NCBI RefSeq assembly: GCF_017877355.1
Contig: NZ_JAGIPR010000004.1
Span: 186,001 to 250,000, forward strand
Direction: 5' to 3'
Length of the DNA stretch: 64,000 bases
Source of the DNA: Chryseobacterium jejuense
Lineage (GTDB): Bacteria > Bacteroidota > Bacteroidia > Flavobacteriales > Weeksellaceae
Positions within the stretch are counted from its first letter, which is position 1. Each line of letters begins with the position of its first letter. The position numbers and the translations under genes are program-made. Positions 1 to 9,600 of this stretch are shown one piece after another. Below the pieces are notes generated by a model. The model did not search any database, was not told where the DNA came from, and saw nothing but the letters and a program-made list of their open reading frames with translations.

Positions 1-376
1 AAAATAGCGGTGTAGAACCTGTATCATCTGCAATATTGGGATCTGCATTTTTCTTTAGTAAATCTTCAACCAACTTTTTGTTGTATTTCACAGAAAGACC
101 TGCCAATGCTGTTCCTTCTCTGCTTTTATAGTTTACGTCCTTTACATGGTCTATTAAAAATTCAGCTACTTCTATATTTCCTCTGTAGCAAGCGAGAATA
201 AGAGGTGAAAACCCATTTTCATTGGGTTGATTGATGATATCAGGATTCTGCTTCATCAGCTCTTTTACTTCGGAAACCGTTCCACTTCTGGCAATATCAA
301 ATATTGATTTTGCTTTCTCCTGGGCCAATAAAAAAGATCCCAGAAATATACTTACTGCTATAATCAGGTTTCTCAT
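1..376 (-). CDS. Ankyrin-repeat secreted protein (partial, 3' end outside window)
   Basis: The minus-strand frame opening with ATG at 376 reads MRNLIIAVSIFLGSFLLAQ, a signal peptide, followed by ankyrin-like repeats such as NGFSPLILACYRGNIEVAEF and a second repeat ending DPNIADDTGSTPLF. It runs off the window start, so its length is unknown. Its ATG overlaps the YceI stop codon (ATGA), so it is translationally coupled to that gene and is the last visible member of the operon read from 2118. Ankyrin repeats bind proteins; the partner cannot be told. In bacteria such proteins often neighbour oxidative-stress enzymes, which would fit the cytochrome and YceI neighbours, but that is inference. Confidence 0.85.
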   Translation of the reverse strand, partial: MRNLIIAVSIFLGSFLLAQEKAKSIFDIARSGTVSEVKELMKQNPDIINQPNENGFSPLILACYRGNIEVAEFLIDHVKDVNYKSREGTALAGLSVKYNKKLVEDLLKKNADPNIADDTGSTPLF

Positions 377-915
377 TTTATCAGTATATAATTATATTCA
401 ACATTTACATTTTCGGCAATTTTTTTAGTAACCACTTTAGGTATGGTCACTTTATAATCTGCCGGTTTTGCTACAAAACTTCCCTGCATATAAATCTTTC
501 CATCCTTTGCATACATTGAAGCTACAGAGGTTATCGCTTTATCTACTCCATGAAAGTTTAAAGTTCCCTGAACCGTATATTTCTGTGGACTGGCAGTAAG
601 TTTTGACTTATCGAAGCCTATAACTTTTCCTTTAAATGTGGTTTTAGGAAATTTAGCAGATTCTGCATAGCTTTCATTAAAATGTTCTTCCATTAATTTG
701 GTTTTAAAATGGAAGTTTTTTACAACAGAAACAGATGCCATTTCTCCGGTGTCAGCATTAAGAATAACCAGATTGGCATCATCCTGAGCATAAATATCAT
801 CAAAAAGAGGTACTGATGCTTCAAATGTTAGTTTACCGGTTTTGGAACTGTATTTCTGGGCTGAAGCGTAACCGGCAAAAAACAGGATTACGCTTAATAG
901 TGTTAGTTTTTTCAT
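373..915 (-). CDS. YceI family periplasmic protein
   Basis: This 180-residue protein has a signal peptide ending near residue 19 (AGYASAQ) and the YceI lipocalin-like pattern: a KYSSKTGKLTFEAS start, the segment ESAKFPKTTFKG in the middle and FHGVDKAIT after it. YceI proteins are beta-barrels that bind isoprenoid or fatty-acid-like ligands, and are linked to respiration, acid stress or polyisoprenoid handling. The gene lies 11 bp after the cytochrome-like lipoprotein gene and overlaps the ankyrin gene, so it belongs to the four-gene operon from 2118. The specific ligand is not predictable. Confidence 0.9.
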   Translation of the reverse strand: MKKLTLLSVILFFAGYASAQKYSSKTGKLTFEASVPLFDDIYAQDDANLVILNADTGEMASVSVVKNFHFKTKLMEEHFNESYAESAKFPKTTFKGKVIGFDKSKLTASPQKYTVQGTLNFHGVDKAITSVASMYAKDGKIYMQGSFVAKPADYKVTIPKVVTKKIAENVNVEYNYILIK

Positions 916-926
916 ATCAAATATTT

Positions 927-1274
927 TTAGTTTTCGGTTAATCCATCAGCTTTCCACTTAATGAAAGTATTAATCTGAGTGGCAGATAATGAACCACCTT
1001 TAGGCATTTTCTGTGGGTCTCCGTTTGCTCTTTGAATCCTGTCTAAAATCCCGTCTATATTATTCTTTGCCTGGTCGTAAGTCGCTAAGGGTTTAAAACT
1101 TCCTGCAGAATGGCAGCCAATACAGTTATTATCAATAATCGGCTTTATATCTGTTGTATATTTTACAGGTAATATGACAGGGGTATTTTCTGAAATTTCT
1201 TCATAGGTTCTGCTTTCACATGCAATAATGGTTGCTGCAAATGATATGACTAGGAGGTATATTACTTTTCTCAT
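927..1274 (-). CDS. Cytochrome c-like haem lipoprotein
   Basis: The start chosen is ATG at 1274, because the protein then begins with a lipoprotein signal (MRKVIYLLVISFAATIIAC, lipobox Cys19), whereas an upstream in-frame extension to 1400 lies inside the preceding gene. The 115-residue product has one haem motif, CIGCH at residues 51-55, and a plausible Met ligand in KMPKGG (Met90), typical of small c-type cytochromes of the planctomycete-like or YVTN-associated class. It should be an outer- or inner-membrane-anchored electron carrier. It begins one base after the DUF5777 stop and is clearly co-transcribed. The electron partner is unknown. Confidence 0.85.
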   Translation of the reverse strand: MRKVIYLLVISFAATIIACESRTYEEISENTPVILPVKYTTDIKPIIDNNCIGCHSAGSFKPLATYDQAKNNIDGILDRIQRANGDPQKMPKGGSLSATQINTFIKWKADGLTEN

Positions 1275-1275
1275 A

Positions 1276-2118
1276 TTAAAAAACTCTGTAAAGGTTAAAC
1301 CCAAAGAAAATGTGTCCTTTTCCCCAATTTCCGGATGCATTCGTAAGATATCCGATATCTGAATTGATCTGGGAGTTTGTAAATAAAAGCTGAAAAACAT
1401 GTCCCCCGGTTTCTATATCCACACCTAATGACAAGGGATTTTTATAAAAACTGTGATTGTCGAAATTCACAAAATATTCTGCATTTACAGAAATTCTTTT
1501 TGAGATTTTATATCGGCCACCAAGACCGGCAAGAAATTGGTTTTTATCTTCTATAGTAGGTTCATAAAGATTCTTATGTACATATGAAGGGGTAAACTGT
1601 AATGAAAATTTATCACTAAATCTTCTAGAAATGAGAGCCTGTGTAAGATAAGACAGTCTGTCACTGAATCTAAGATGTGGATATGTATCTTTATCCATGG
1701 CTGTATTGGCACCCATTACATGATAGCCAACAACATCTACCGGAAAGCTCTCATTTTGTTTTACCAATCTATACTTAATGCCACCTTCAAAAGTTTTCAT
1801 ATTGGTTTCCCGGGACAGGCTTAAAGATATGGCATCTGTAACTCCGTAGATAACCCCCAGTTTAGTAGAAGCATTATCCAGTCCGAAAAAATCCTTAAAC
1901 CCGGCGCTTACATCGCCAAACCGATGGGCAACAATCATATACCATTCTTTTTTGGCAGCAAGTTTAGTGGATTGTCCGGTCACAATCTGCAAGGCTTTGA
2001 ATGCAGGTTGTGAGGTATCTGTATTGGTTTTTACAGTATCAATATCTTTCAGCAGATCTTCCTGTGCAAAAGCAAAAACTGATGAAAGTACCGACAAAAA
2101 TAAGAGAGCTTTTGTCAT
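1276..2118 (-). CDS. DUF5777 family beta-barrel outer-membrane protein
   Basis: This is a 280-residue protein with a signal peptide (AFAQ cleavage near residue 19). The sequence alternates hydrophobic and polar residues throughout, with motifs such as EWYMIVAHRFGDVSAGFKDFFGLDNA and repeated amphipathic strands to the C-terminus, ending in the aromatic FNLYRVF expected of an outer-membrane barrel. I recognise the family as DUF5777; its function is not established. Together with the following cytochrome-like lipoprotein and YceI it forms an envelope redox-type operon that recurs in Flavobacteriia. It is the first gene after the promoter and Crp-like palindrome at 2148-2192. Confidence 0.8.
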   Translation of the reverse strand: MTKALLFLSVLSSVFAFAQEDLLKDIDTVKTNTDTSQPAFKALQIVTGQSTKLAAKKEWYMIVAHRFGDVSAGFKDFFGLDNASTKLGVIYGVTDAISLSLSRETNMKTFEGGIKYRLVKQNESFPVDVVGYHVMGANTAMDKDTYPHLRFSDRLSYLTQALISRRFSDKFSLQFTPSYVHKNLYEPTIEDKNQFLAGLGGRYKISKRISVNAEYFVNFDNHSFYKNPLSLGVDIETGGHVFQLLFTNSQINSDIGYLTNASGNWGKGHIFFGFNLYRVF

Positions 2119-2147
2119 ATTACGATTCGCATTAAATTATGATATAA

Positions 2148-2155
2148 CAAATCTA
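2148..2155 (-). promoter_or_regulatory. Flavobacterial -7 element for the DUF5777-cytochrome-YceI operon
   Basis: On the minus strand this reads TAGATTTG, a perfect match to the Bacteroidetes -7 consensus TAnnTTTG, 30-37 bp before the ATG at 2118. A TTG (-33) candidate at 2170-2172 is closer than ideal (14 bp), which would suit an activator-dependent promoter. Confidence 0.6.
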
Positions 2156-2178
2156 TCGTCTTATCAATTCAAAAATAT

Positions 2179-2192
2179 GTGATAAAAGTCAC
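2179..2192. promoter_or_regulatory. Crp/Fnr-type palindrome GTGA-N6-TCAC
   Basis: The sequence GTGA TAAAAG TCAC is a perfect Crp/Fnr-style inverted repeat. Its centre lies about 40 bp upstream of the start expected from the -7 element at 2148-2155, where class II activators bind. The gene for a Crp/Fnr regulator ends only 54 bp away (2246), making it the obvious candidate ligand. Binding is inferred. Confidence 0.55.
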
Positions 2193-2245
2193 CAAGAAAA
2201 TAGTTTTTATCAATCATAAATATAAAAGTTTTAAAACAATATAAA

Positions 2246-2893
2246 TTAGACTAATCTAACATTTTCATTTACAGCCACTTTAATCCCTTCTTTTGTTTGC
2301 AGAATCTCTCCATCACTTTCAATTTTTTTCAAAACCCTGCTTACCACTTCTCTGGAAGTTCCAAGATTATTGGCAATTTCCCTGTGAGTAATTTTTATGG
2401 GATTGTGCCCCGTGACGGAAATTTGCTGCTTGATATAATTAAGAACTCTTTTATCCAGGCGGTGAAAAACAGCATCGTTCACCATGTTCATTACTTCTGA
2501 AAATCGCCTGTCATATTCACGATAAAATAATTTATTAATCTCAGGAAACCTCAACAGCCATTCATGTATAATGGAAACAGGAACCAACAATGCTTCGGAA
2601 TCTTCTTCTGCAACAGCATATACCCTGCTTATATAATCCGTAAAAATAGATGAAAAGGTCATCAGGCAGCTATCACTTTCTCTGATATAATAATAGATAA
2701 GCTCTCTTCCATCGTTAAGTGTAAAAACTTTTATGGATCCTTTGATCAAAAAAGGGACATACTTATTTTTCTGCCCTTCCCTCACTATTTCAGTCTTTGA
2801 TTTTATATCTGCTAAAACAGCATGCTTCTGAAACTCATCCAGAAAATCGTTTCCTAAGAACCCGAATTTCTGAATAATAAATTGATTATTCAT
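2246..2893 (-). CDS. Crp/Fnr family transcriptional regulator
   Basis: This 215-residue protein has an N-terminal cNMP-binding-type beta-roll (about 20-130; EIVREGQKNKYVPFLIKGSIKVF) and a C-terminal Crp-type winged helix with recognition helix NNLGTSREVVSRVLKKIE (about 174-191). It has no Fnr-like N-terminal cysteine cluster, so it is unlikely to be a direct [4Fe-4S] oxygen sensor. Regulators of this kind in Bacteroidetes answer to haem, NO, redox or unknown ligands. It lies upstream of, and in the same direction as, the envelope redox operon and probably controls it through the palindrome at 2179-2192. Confidence 0.9.
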   Translation of the reverse strand: MNNQFIIQKFGFLGNDFLDEFQKHAVLADIKSKTEIVREGQKNKYVPFLIKGSIKVFTLNDGRELIYYYIRESDSCLMTFSSIFTDYISRVYAVAEEDSEALLVPVSIIHEWLLRFPEINKLFYREYDRRFSEVMNMVNDAVFHRLDKRVLNYIKQQISVTGHNPIKITHREIANNLGTSREVVSRVLKKIESDGEILQTKEGIKVAVNENVRLV

Positions 2894-3052
2894 ATCCTTT
2901 TTCCTTCAATATTTTGAAACAAATATATAAAACAGGATTAACTATTTAATAAAAAACAAAAAATTTTCATTATTAATAAATAAAAACAATCCAAAAACTC
3001 CTTTATGTGAATATTTACCATAAAATAATTCACTGTATTAACAATTTGTGAT

Positions 3053-3088
3053 AAAAAAAACTGTTCCATAAAAATGAAACAGTTTTTG
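3053..3088 (-). terminator. Intrinsic terminator after the TonB receptor gene
   Basis: Stem AAACTGTT (3058-3065) pairs with AACAGTTT (3078-3085). An A-run before it is a T-tract on the minus strand, so it ends the transcript of the gene finishing at 3108. Confidence 0.75.
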
Positions 3089-3107
3089 TAAGGTCCTATT
3101 TTTAAGG

Positions 3108-5267
3108 TCAGAATCTGTATTTCACATTGAATCCATAAAAGAAGTAAGATTTATTAGGACCCGGATTAAGATCTGTACTGACTCCTTTAGGGTAACCACT
3201 ACCGGTATCAGAATCATTGATATTATTTCCTAAGAATAAAAAAGTATAATTGATCTGATTGGTAAGGTTATTTCCCATCACATAAAGATCTACATCAAAC
3301 TTACCAAAGGTCTTTTTATATCCTAATTTTGCATTTAGCAACCCAAAACCTTTTACTGGTGGTTTCTCATTTTTAAAATCAGTATACACTTGTCCCAGAT
3401 AATTAAAGGTATTTAAAAGATAAAAACCTGGCTTAGTATAAATATCCAAGCCTAGAGCATATTTATTTCTCGGAACTCCCACAACAGTTTTGTGATCATA
3501 AGTTTCCTTTCTTCCTCCCACTATTGTTGTAAAATCCTTATACTTAGCATCGTAATAAGAAAGATTTACAAACGGAACCACTCTTTCAATAAATGAATTC
3601 TCTGATCTGTACTGATATCCGACACTAAACTCAAGTCCCGTATTTTTCTGACTTCCGGTATTAGTCCAGTAGGTTTGCCCCGGAGTAATGCTATTAGGGA
3701 TAACCAGTTGTGTAAGTTTATCAGAATAGTCAATTCTAAATGCAGAAATACGATAATCTAACTTTGTATTGAGTAAAAGCCCATGTACACTGAAATCAAA
3801 CATTCTTGCGCGCTCAGGTTTTAAATCATCATTCGTCATGTTTGTAGCAGTAATAAATGATGAAGCTGCGGTAGGAGAATTATACCCTTCACTATAGCTC
3901 AAATTAAAGATCTGATACTTCCATTCTTTCTGTAAAGCAAAGTGAGGGGTGTATGCCATGTCATATTTCTTGTTGAATGACTGGTCTTTACGGCCGGCGA
4001 TCAAACCTGGTAATGCATAAAGATCTTTTCTATCATAATTTGTTCTATTAGCACTTAAACCAGCCAATAACGTTAATCCCCAAGGTTTATAGGTAAGATA
4101 GTCTATCACAAAGTAAGTGGATTGATTGTTATTATATTTAAAATAGGAAGCTCCACTCATCCCTGTTGTCTGCAAAGGTTCAGTTTCAGAACCGGTAAAT
4201 CGATAGCTTGAAGTAGTAGATACTGAATTTTGTATTTCTGCTCCAAAATCTAAACGGTTTTCAAAATCCTTAAACTCATTCTTTAATGTAAAAGTGGAAC
4301 GCAATCCTACATTCGGAGAGCTTGTAACTCCATAGGCTCCAGCTGAAACACTTTCCGTATTTGCATTATAATAAAATAAAGTGGTATAGTTTCTTAAATT
4401 AGAAGTAAGACTTACCATATTACTCAATCCTACTCTTGTTGATTTTATTTTCGTTCCTGAGTTTTTTCGGATATAGGCAGGATTCCCATTATCAATTCCC
4501 GCATAATAATCATCGTATGAAATCTGGCCTGAAGTATGCTCATAGGAATAAGCCTGGCTTGCAAAGAAACTTAACTGATCTTTTTTCCCGAGCTTAACAG
4601 TACCATTCACATTAAAGAAATTTTTCAATCCGCCACCATTTGGTCTGTATCCATCCGTTTCAAGGTGTCCGTATGCTGCACTTACAGAGTAATTCTCATC
4701 AGAAACATTCAATTGTGTTCTTGACTGGAATGTTTTAAATGCTCCGAACATGGCGTTTTCAGAAATAGATACTCCTTTCGTAAAATCAGGACGGGTATAA
4801 AAACGGACTGCTCCTCCAACTCCGCCACCGTACATTGTTGCTGCCGGACCTTTGATAACTTCAACATTGGTTACATAAGCGAAGTCAACATCATCAAGGA
4901 CAGTCACTCCTTCAGCGTTGGTTAGCGGCATATTATTCCAGTAAGCTTTCACTCCCCAGTTATTAAACTTCTGATCGTTTCCATATCCACGAAGCACAAG
5001 TCTTTGTCCACCGAAGTTGGTTCGTTTATCTACCTGAAGCCCTGGCATTGTTGACAATGTTTGGTCAATTGCTGCAGGGTTATTCCTGTTAAGATCTTCT
5101 TCGGAAAGCGTTTCTACAGATTGTCCATGTCTTTTGAATTCTGCACGTTCCTGTTTTATTTTCTTTCTACCAAGAATGTTTACTTCATCAATTGATCCTT
5201 CCTGCACCTGTTGAGCATGAGTGATAGCGCAACCTAACATTGCTGCTATGCATATATATTTTTTCAT
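3108..5267 (-). CDS. TonB-dependent receptor
   Basis: This 719-residue outer-membrane receptor has a signal peptide (residues 1-18), a plug domain (about 45-160) with IDQTLSTMPGLQVD, RLVLRGYG and EVIKGPAATMYGGGVGG, then a long beta-barrel ending in the aromatic KYRF. It takes up a substrate with energy from TonB-ExbBD. It lacks the SusC-type N-terminal carboxypeptidase-like extension and there is no SusD neighbour, so a siderophore, metal or cofactor is more likely than a glycan. The preceding gene (5305-5853) is 37 bp upstream on the same strand, an arrangement suggesting a dedicated partner. Confidence 0.93.
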   Translation of the reverse strand: MKKYICIAAMLGCAITHAQQVQEGSIDEVNILGRKKIKQERAEFKRHGQSVETLSEEDLNRNNPAAIDQTLSTMPGLQVDKRTNFGGQRLVLRGYGNDQKFNNWGVKAYWNNMPLTNAEGVTVLDDVDFAYVTNVEVIKGPAATMYGGGVGGAVRFYTRPDFTKGVSISENAMFGAFKTFQSRTQLNVSDENYSVSAAYGHLETDGYRPNGGGLKNFFNVNGTVKLGKKDQLSFFASQAYSYEHTSGQISYDDYYAGIDNGNPAYIRKNSGTKIKSTRVGLSNMVSLTSNLRNYTTLFYYNANTESVSAGAYGVTSSPNVGLRSTFTLKNEFKDFENRLDFGAEIQNSVSTTSSYRFTGSETEPLQTTGMSGASYFKYNNNQSTYFVIDYLTYKPWGLTLLAGLSANRTNYDRKDLYALPGLIAGRKDQSFNKKYDMAYTPHFALQKEWKYQIFNLSYSEGYNSPTAASSFITATNMTNDDLKPERARMFDFSVHGLLLNTKLDYRISAFRIDYSDKLTQLVIPNSITPGQTYWTNTGSQKNTGLEFSVGYQYRSENSFIERVVPFVNLSYYDAKYKDFTTIVGGRKETYDHKTVVGVPRNKYALGLDIYTKPGFYLLNTFNYLGQVYTDFKNEKPPVKGFGLLNAKLGYKKTFGKFDVDLYVMGNNLTNQINYTFLFLGNNINDSDTGSGYPKGVSTDLNPGPNKSYFFYGFNVKYRF

Positions 5268-5304
5268 TATTTAAAAATTAGTTATCATTAATATTATATT
5301 CACT

Positions 5305-5853
5305 TTAGACAAAGTGATTCTCCGGAGGCGGAATACTAATGGATAAATAATGAGTACTTTCTAATAGGTAATAGTGATTGGGGATTGTACTTAAATCCAG
5401 CGTTAAAAAAATGGAAAATCCCTTCCCAGCGAGAATAGTAAAACGGGATGTTTTAAGCAGAACTTTCTTATGGCCTGGAAGATCAATCTGAGTTCTCAGA
5501 TTTCTTTTTTTAACGGTTAATTTTTTCGAAAGATCCACCAATGAGTTGATGATAATGTCTTTTTTATCAAGGTAACAGAAAAAGAGTTTTTTCCCATTAC
5601 TCTTGCTCACCCGAACTACATCATAAGAAAATCCGTTAAGTACAAATTCTTTATCTTCTTTCCATTCTGCTTTTACAAGATCATCTTCTGTAAAGCATAC
5701 AGTTTGTGATTTCTTTAAAGGATGCCGGGTAATATTATACTGTGTATGTTCATATAGTTTTCTTTTCACATGAAAAACAACCTTGTAAGCCATATTATTA
5801 AATAACATGATCACCGGAATACATAAAAAGATAAAAAATAGTTTTTTATTCAA
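5305..5853 (-). CDS. Membrane-anchored protein, likely partner of the TonB receptor
   Basis: I do not recognise a named family. The 182-residue product starts with a hydrophobic segment (MNKKLFFIFLCIPVIMLFNN) that could be a signal anchor, followed by a basic patch (KVVFHVKRKLYEHTQ) and a region of beta-strand-like sequence. It closes with LSISIPPPENHFV, a proline-rich tail. It is the first gene of a two-gene unit with the TonB receptor. A role in substrate binding or regulation is plausible only by position. Confidence 0.75.
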   Translation of the reverse strand: MNKKLFFIFLCIPVIMLFNNMAYKVVFHVKRKLYEHTQYNITRHPLKKSQTVCFTEDDLVKAEWKEDKEFVLNGFSYDVVRVSKSNGKKLFFCYLDKKDIIINSLVDLSKKLTVKKRNLRTQIDLPGHKKVLLKTSRFTILAGKGFSIFLTLDLSTIPNHYYLLESTHYLSISIPPPENHFV

Positions 5854-6166
5854 ATTGGTTTATAAATATATTTTCTATTGAATTTATTTTAATGCAAAAA
5901 CACATAATAACAATAAAACGTTTTTCAGTTTTCATAAATTATCCGTAAATATAATTACATAAAATCAAATTACTTATATTACATCAAGAACATATTGCCA
6001 ATTTATATTTAAAATTAATAAAGCCTATCAACATTAAATTTATTACATTTTTAAAATCAATGTGAAAAAGTATTCCGAAAAACACAAAAAATATAAAAAG
6101 AACAAATTGATGAATTAATAAACTACCCTTTAAATCGATATTCATTCCCTCCAAAATATCACATAA
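5854..6166. other. AT-rich intergenic region, no gene seen
   Basis: About 310 bp between the receptor operon and the rpoC end. No frame with coding character, no RNA gene and no perfect TAnnTTTG element was found on the minus strand. Confidence 0.5.
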
Positions 6167-6170
6167 AAAA

Positions 6171-6193
6171 TGCCCTGGTAAAAAACCAGGGCA
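6171..6193 (-). terminator. Terminator of the rpoBC-DUF3467 transcript
   Basis: Stem TGCCCTGGT (6171-6179) pairs perfectly with ACCAGGGCA (6185-6193), preceded by an A-run that is a T-tract on the minus strand. Confidence 0.85.
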
Positions 6194-6218
6194 TTCTTAT
6201 TTTATTGTAAGAAAAATC

Positions 6219-6524
6219 TTAAGCTTGTACGTTGTTTCCTCCTAATACGAAAGGCTCAACTTCTTTGATTTCTCCGAACTGCTGCTCGTAGTTAGCGATG
6301 TTCTGTTGAAGAGCGCTTAATACTCTTTTAGCGTGAAGTGGAGCAAGAATTACTCTTGATCTTACTTTAGCCTGCTGAACACCTGGCATCAACTGAATAA
6401 AGTCTACTACAAATTCAGATGGAGAGTGGTTTACTAACGCTAAGTTAGCATAGATACCAGCAGCTACCATTTCGTTTAATTCGATGTTGATGTTTCCGTC
6501 TTGTGGATTTTGATTGTTGTCCAT
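6219..6524 (-). CDS. DUF3467 family protein
   Basis: This 101-residue acidic protein has no signal peptide and matches DUF3467, recognisable from GIYANLALVNHSPSEFVVDF and the segment ILAPLHAKRVLSALQQNI. The family is small, cytoplasmic and of unknown function, and in Bacteroidetes it sits directly after rpoC, as here (87 bp gap, same strand, shared terminator at 6171). Co-transcription with RNA polymerase suggests a link to transcription or translation, but this is guilt by association. Confidence 0.88.
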   Translation of the reverse strand: MDNNQNPQDGNINIELNEMVAAGIYANLALVNHSPSEFVVDFIQLMPGVQQAKVRSRVILAPLHAKRVLSALQQNIANYEQQFGEIKEVEPFVLGGNNVQA

Positions 6525-6611
6525 TGTTATAAATTATGTTTTTAAAATTCGAAATTTGAGATTGTGAAAATATAAAAATAATTTCAAACCCCAAATTTCA
6601 AATCATTAATT

Positions 6612-9600
6612 TTAGTTAAGGTCTTCGAATTCTTTCTTAGAACCTACGATAACATTCTGATACTCTTTAAGACCTGTACCTGCAGGAATTCTGTGTCCTA
6701 CAATTACATTTTCTTTAAGACCACCCAGAGCGTCCACTTTACCAGCAACTGCTGCCTCGTTAAGAACCTTAGTGGTTTCCTGGAACGATGCTGCAGACAT
6801 GAACGATTTCGTTTGAAGTGCTGCTCTTGTAATACCCTGTAGTACAGGAGTTGCAGTAGCAGGAAGAGCTTCTCTTACTTCTACTAACCTTTGATCTTCA
6901 CGTTTCAATTTAGAGTTTTCATCTCTTAATTCTCTTGCAGTAATCATCTGACCTGGTCTGAATTCTTTAGAATCACCAGCATCAACCACTACTTTAAGAC
7001 CGAACACTCTGTTGTTCTCTTCCAAGAAGTCATACTTATGTTCAAGAGCTCCTTCTAGGAATTGAGTATCACCTCCATCCACGATAGATACTTTTGTCAT
7101 CATCTGTCTTACGATGATTTCGAAGTGCTTGTCGTCGATTTTTACCCCTTGTAGACGGTAAACTTCCTGGATCTCATTTACTAAGTATTCCTGAACAGCT
7201 GTTGGACCTTTAATTCTTAAGATATCGTCTGGAGTGATTGAACCGTCAGAAAGTGGCGAACCAGCTCTAACGAAGTCATTCTCCTGTACTAAGATCTGGT
7301 TAGATAATTTAACTAAATAAATTTTTCTTTCTCCAGTTTTAGCCTCAACGATCAATTCACGGTTACCTCTCTTAATTTTTCCGTAAGAAACTACCCCGTC
7401 GATTTCAGTAACAACTGCTGGGTTTGAAGGGTTTCTTGCTTCGAATAATTCGGTAACTCTCGGAAGACCTCCGGTGATATCCCCTGCTTTCGCAGATTTT
7501 CTTGGGATTTTGATTAGGACTTTACCAGCCTTAATTTTCTCACCATCGTTTACCATTAAGTGGGCTCCTACCGGTAAGTTGTAAGCTTTTTGCTCAACAC
7601 CTTTAGAGTCTACCACCTTAAGGGTAGGTACGGCTTTCTTATTTCTAGATTCAGAGATTACTTTCTCTTCAAATCCTGTCTGTTCGTCAATTTCAAGTTG
7701 GAATGAAATACCTTGGATGATATCCTCGTATTCTACCTTACCTGAAGTTTCAGCAATGATAACCGCGTTATACGGATCCCATCTACAGATAGTATCTCCT
7801 TTCTTCACTTTATCACCTGGTTTAACAGATAATATAGATCCGTAAGGTACGTTAGCTACCATTAATGGAGTTTTAGACTCATTATCAGCAACCAATCTAA
7901 ATTCTGTTGAACGAGAAACTACAACCTCAGCTGTATTACCGTTTTCATCTTCAGAAGTAATAGTTCTTACTTCATCCATTTCTACGATACCGTCTCTTCT
8001 TGCAACAATAGATGGATTTTCAGAAACGTTACCTGCGGTACCCCCTTGGTGGAAGGTTCTCAACGTAAGCTGAGTTCCTGGTTCCCCAATTGACTGTGCA
8101 CCGATAACACCTACTGCCTCACCCATGTGGATCATCTTACCTGTTGCTAAGTTTCTACCGTAACATTTCGCACAGATACCTTTTTTAGCTTCACATGTAA
8201 GTGGTGAACGTACTTCAACAGCTTCTAATCCTGCTGCCTCAATTTTCTTAGCTAATTGCTCAGTAATTACTTGGTCAGCTTCAGCAATTAATTCATCACT
8301 TTCAGGATCATAAATATTGTGAAGAGATACTCTACCTAAGATTCTTTCAGAGATTTTCTCAACAATCTCGTCATTTTTCTTAAGTGCAGTAACTTCTGTT
8401 CCTCTCAGCGTTCCACAGTCATCTTCTGTAACGATAACGTCCTGTGCAACATCTACCAATCTTCTGGTTAAGTAACCAGCATCGGCAGTTTTAAGAGCGG
8501 TATCCGCAAGACCCTTACGAGCACCGTGGGTAGAGATAAAGTATTCCAAGATGGAAAGACCTTCCTTAAAGTTTGCAAGGATCGGGTTTTCGATGATCTC
8601 CGCACCGGTAGAACCAGCTTTTTGCGGTTTCGCCATCAATCCTCTCATCCCTGATAACTGACGGATCTGCTCCTTAGAACCCCTCGCCCCAGAATCAAGC
8701 ATCATGTATACAGAGTTGAAACCACCTTGGTCAGTTTTCATTCTGCTCATGATCATTTCAGTTAATCCGGCGTTGGTGTTAGTCCAAACGTCGATTACCT
8801 GGTTATAACGTTCTGTATCGGTAATTAGACCCATGTTATAGTTAGCTCTAATTTCGTCTACAGTTTCAATTGAAGTAGCAATCATCTGCTTTTTCTCTAC
8901 AGGTACTACGATATCTCCAAGAGAGAACGATAGACCTCCTTTGAATGCGTTTGAGTACCCTAGATCTTTCATTGCATCCAAGAACTTCACAGTTGTAGGG
9001 AAATCCGTATCAGCAAGGATCTTACCGATAACGTTTCTTAATGATTTCTTAGTAAGAAGCTCATTAATATATCCTGACTGCTTAGGTACGATTTGGTTGA
9101 ATAAGATTCTACCTACAGAAGTTTCGATCAATCTTGTTACGATTACTCCATCTTCTTTAACTGGTAGTCTACATCTTACCTTAGCATTTAATGAAACTCT
9201 ACCTTCTGCATAAGCAATTTCCGCTTCTTCAGGAGAATAGAATGCAAGACCTTCTCCTTTTACTTTCATATCCTCTGTAGAGCTCAATTCTTTAGTCATG
9301 AAATAAAGACCAAGAACCATGTCCTGAGATGGTACTGTAATTGGAGAACCGTTTGCAGGGTTCAAGATGTTTTGAGAACCTAACATCAATAACTGAGCTT
9401 CAAGGATTGCTTCTGGTCCTAACGGTAAGTGTACCGCCATCTGGTCACCATCGAAATCGGCATTGAAGGCCGTAGTTACTAACGGGTGTAGTTGGATAGC
9501 TTTACCTTCGATCATCTTAGGTTGGAAAGCCTGAATACCAAGTCTGTGAAGAGTAGGTGCCCTGTTCAATAGTACCGGGTGACCTTTCATCACGTTTTCT

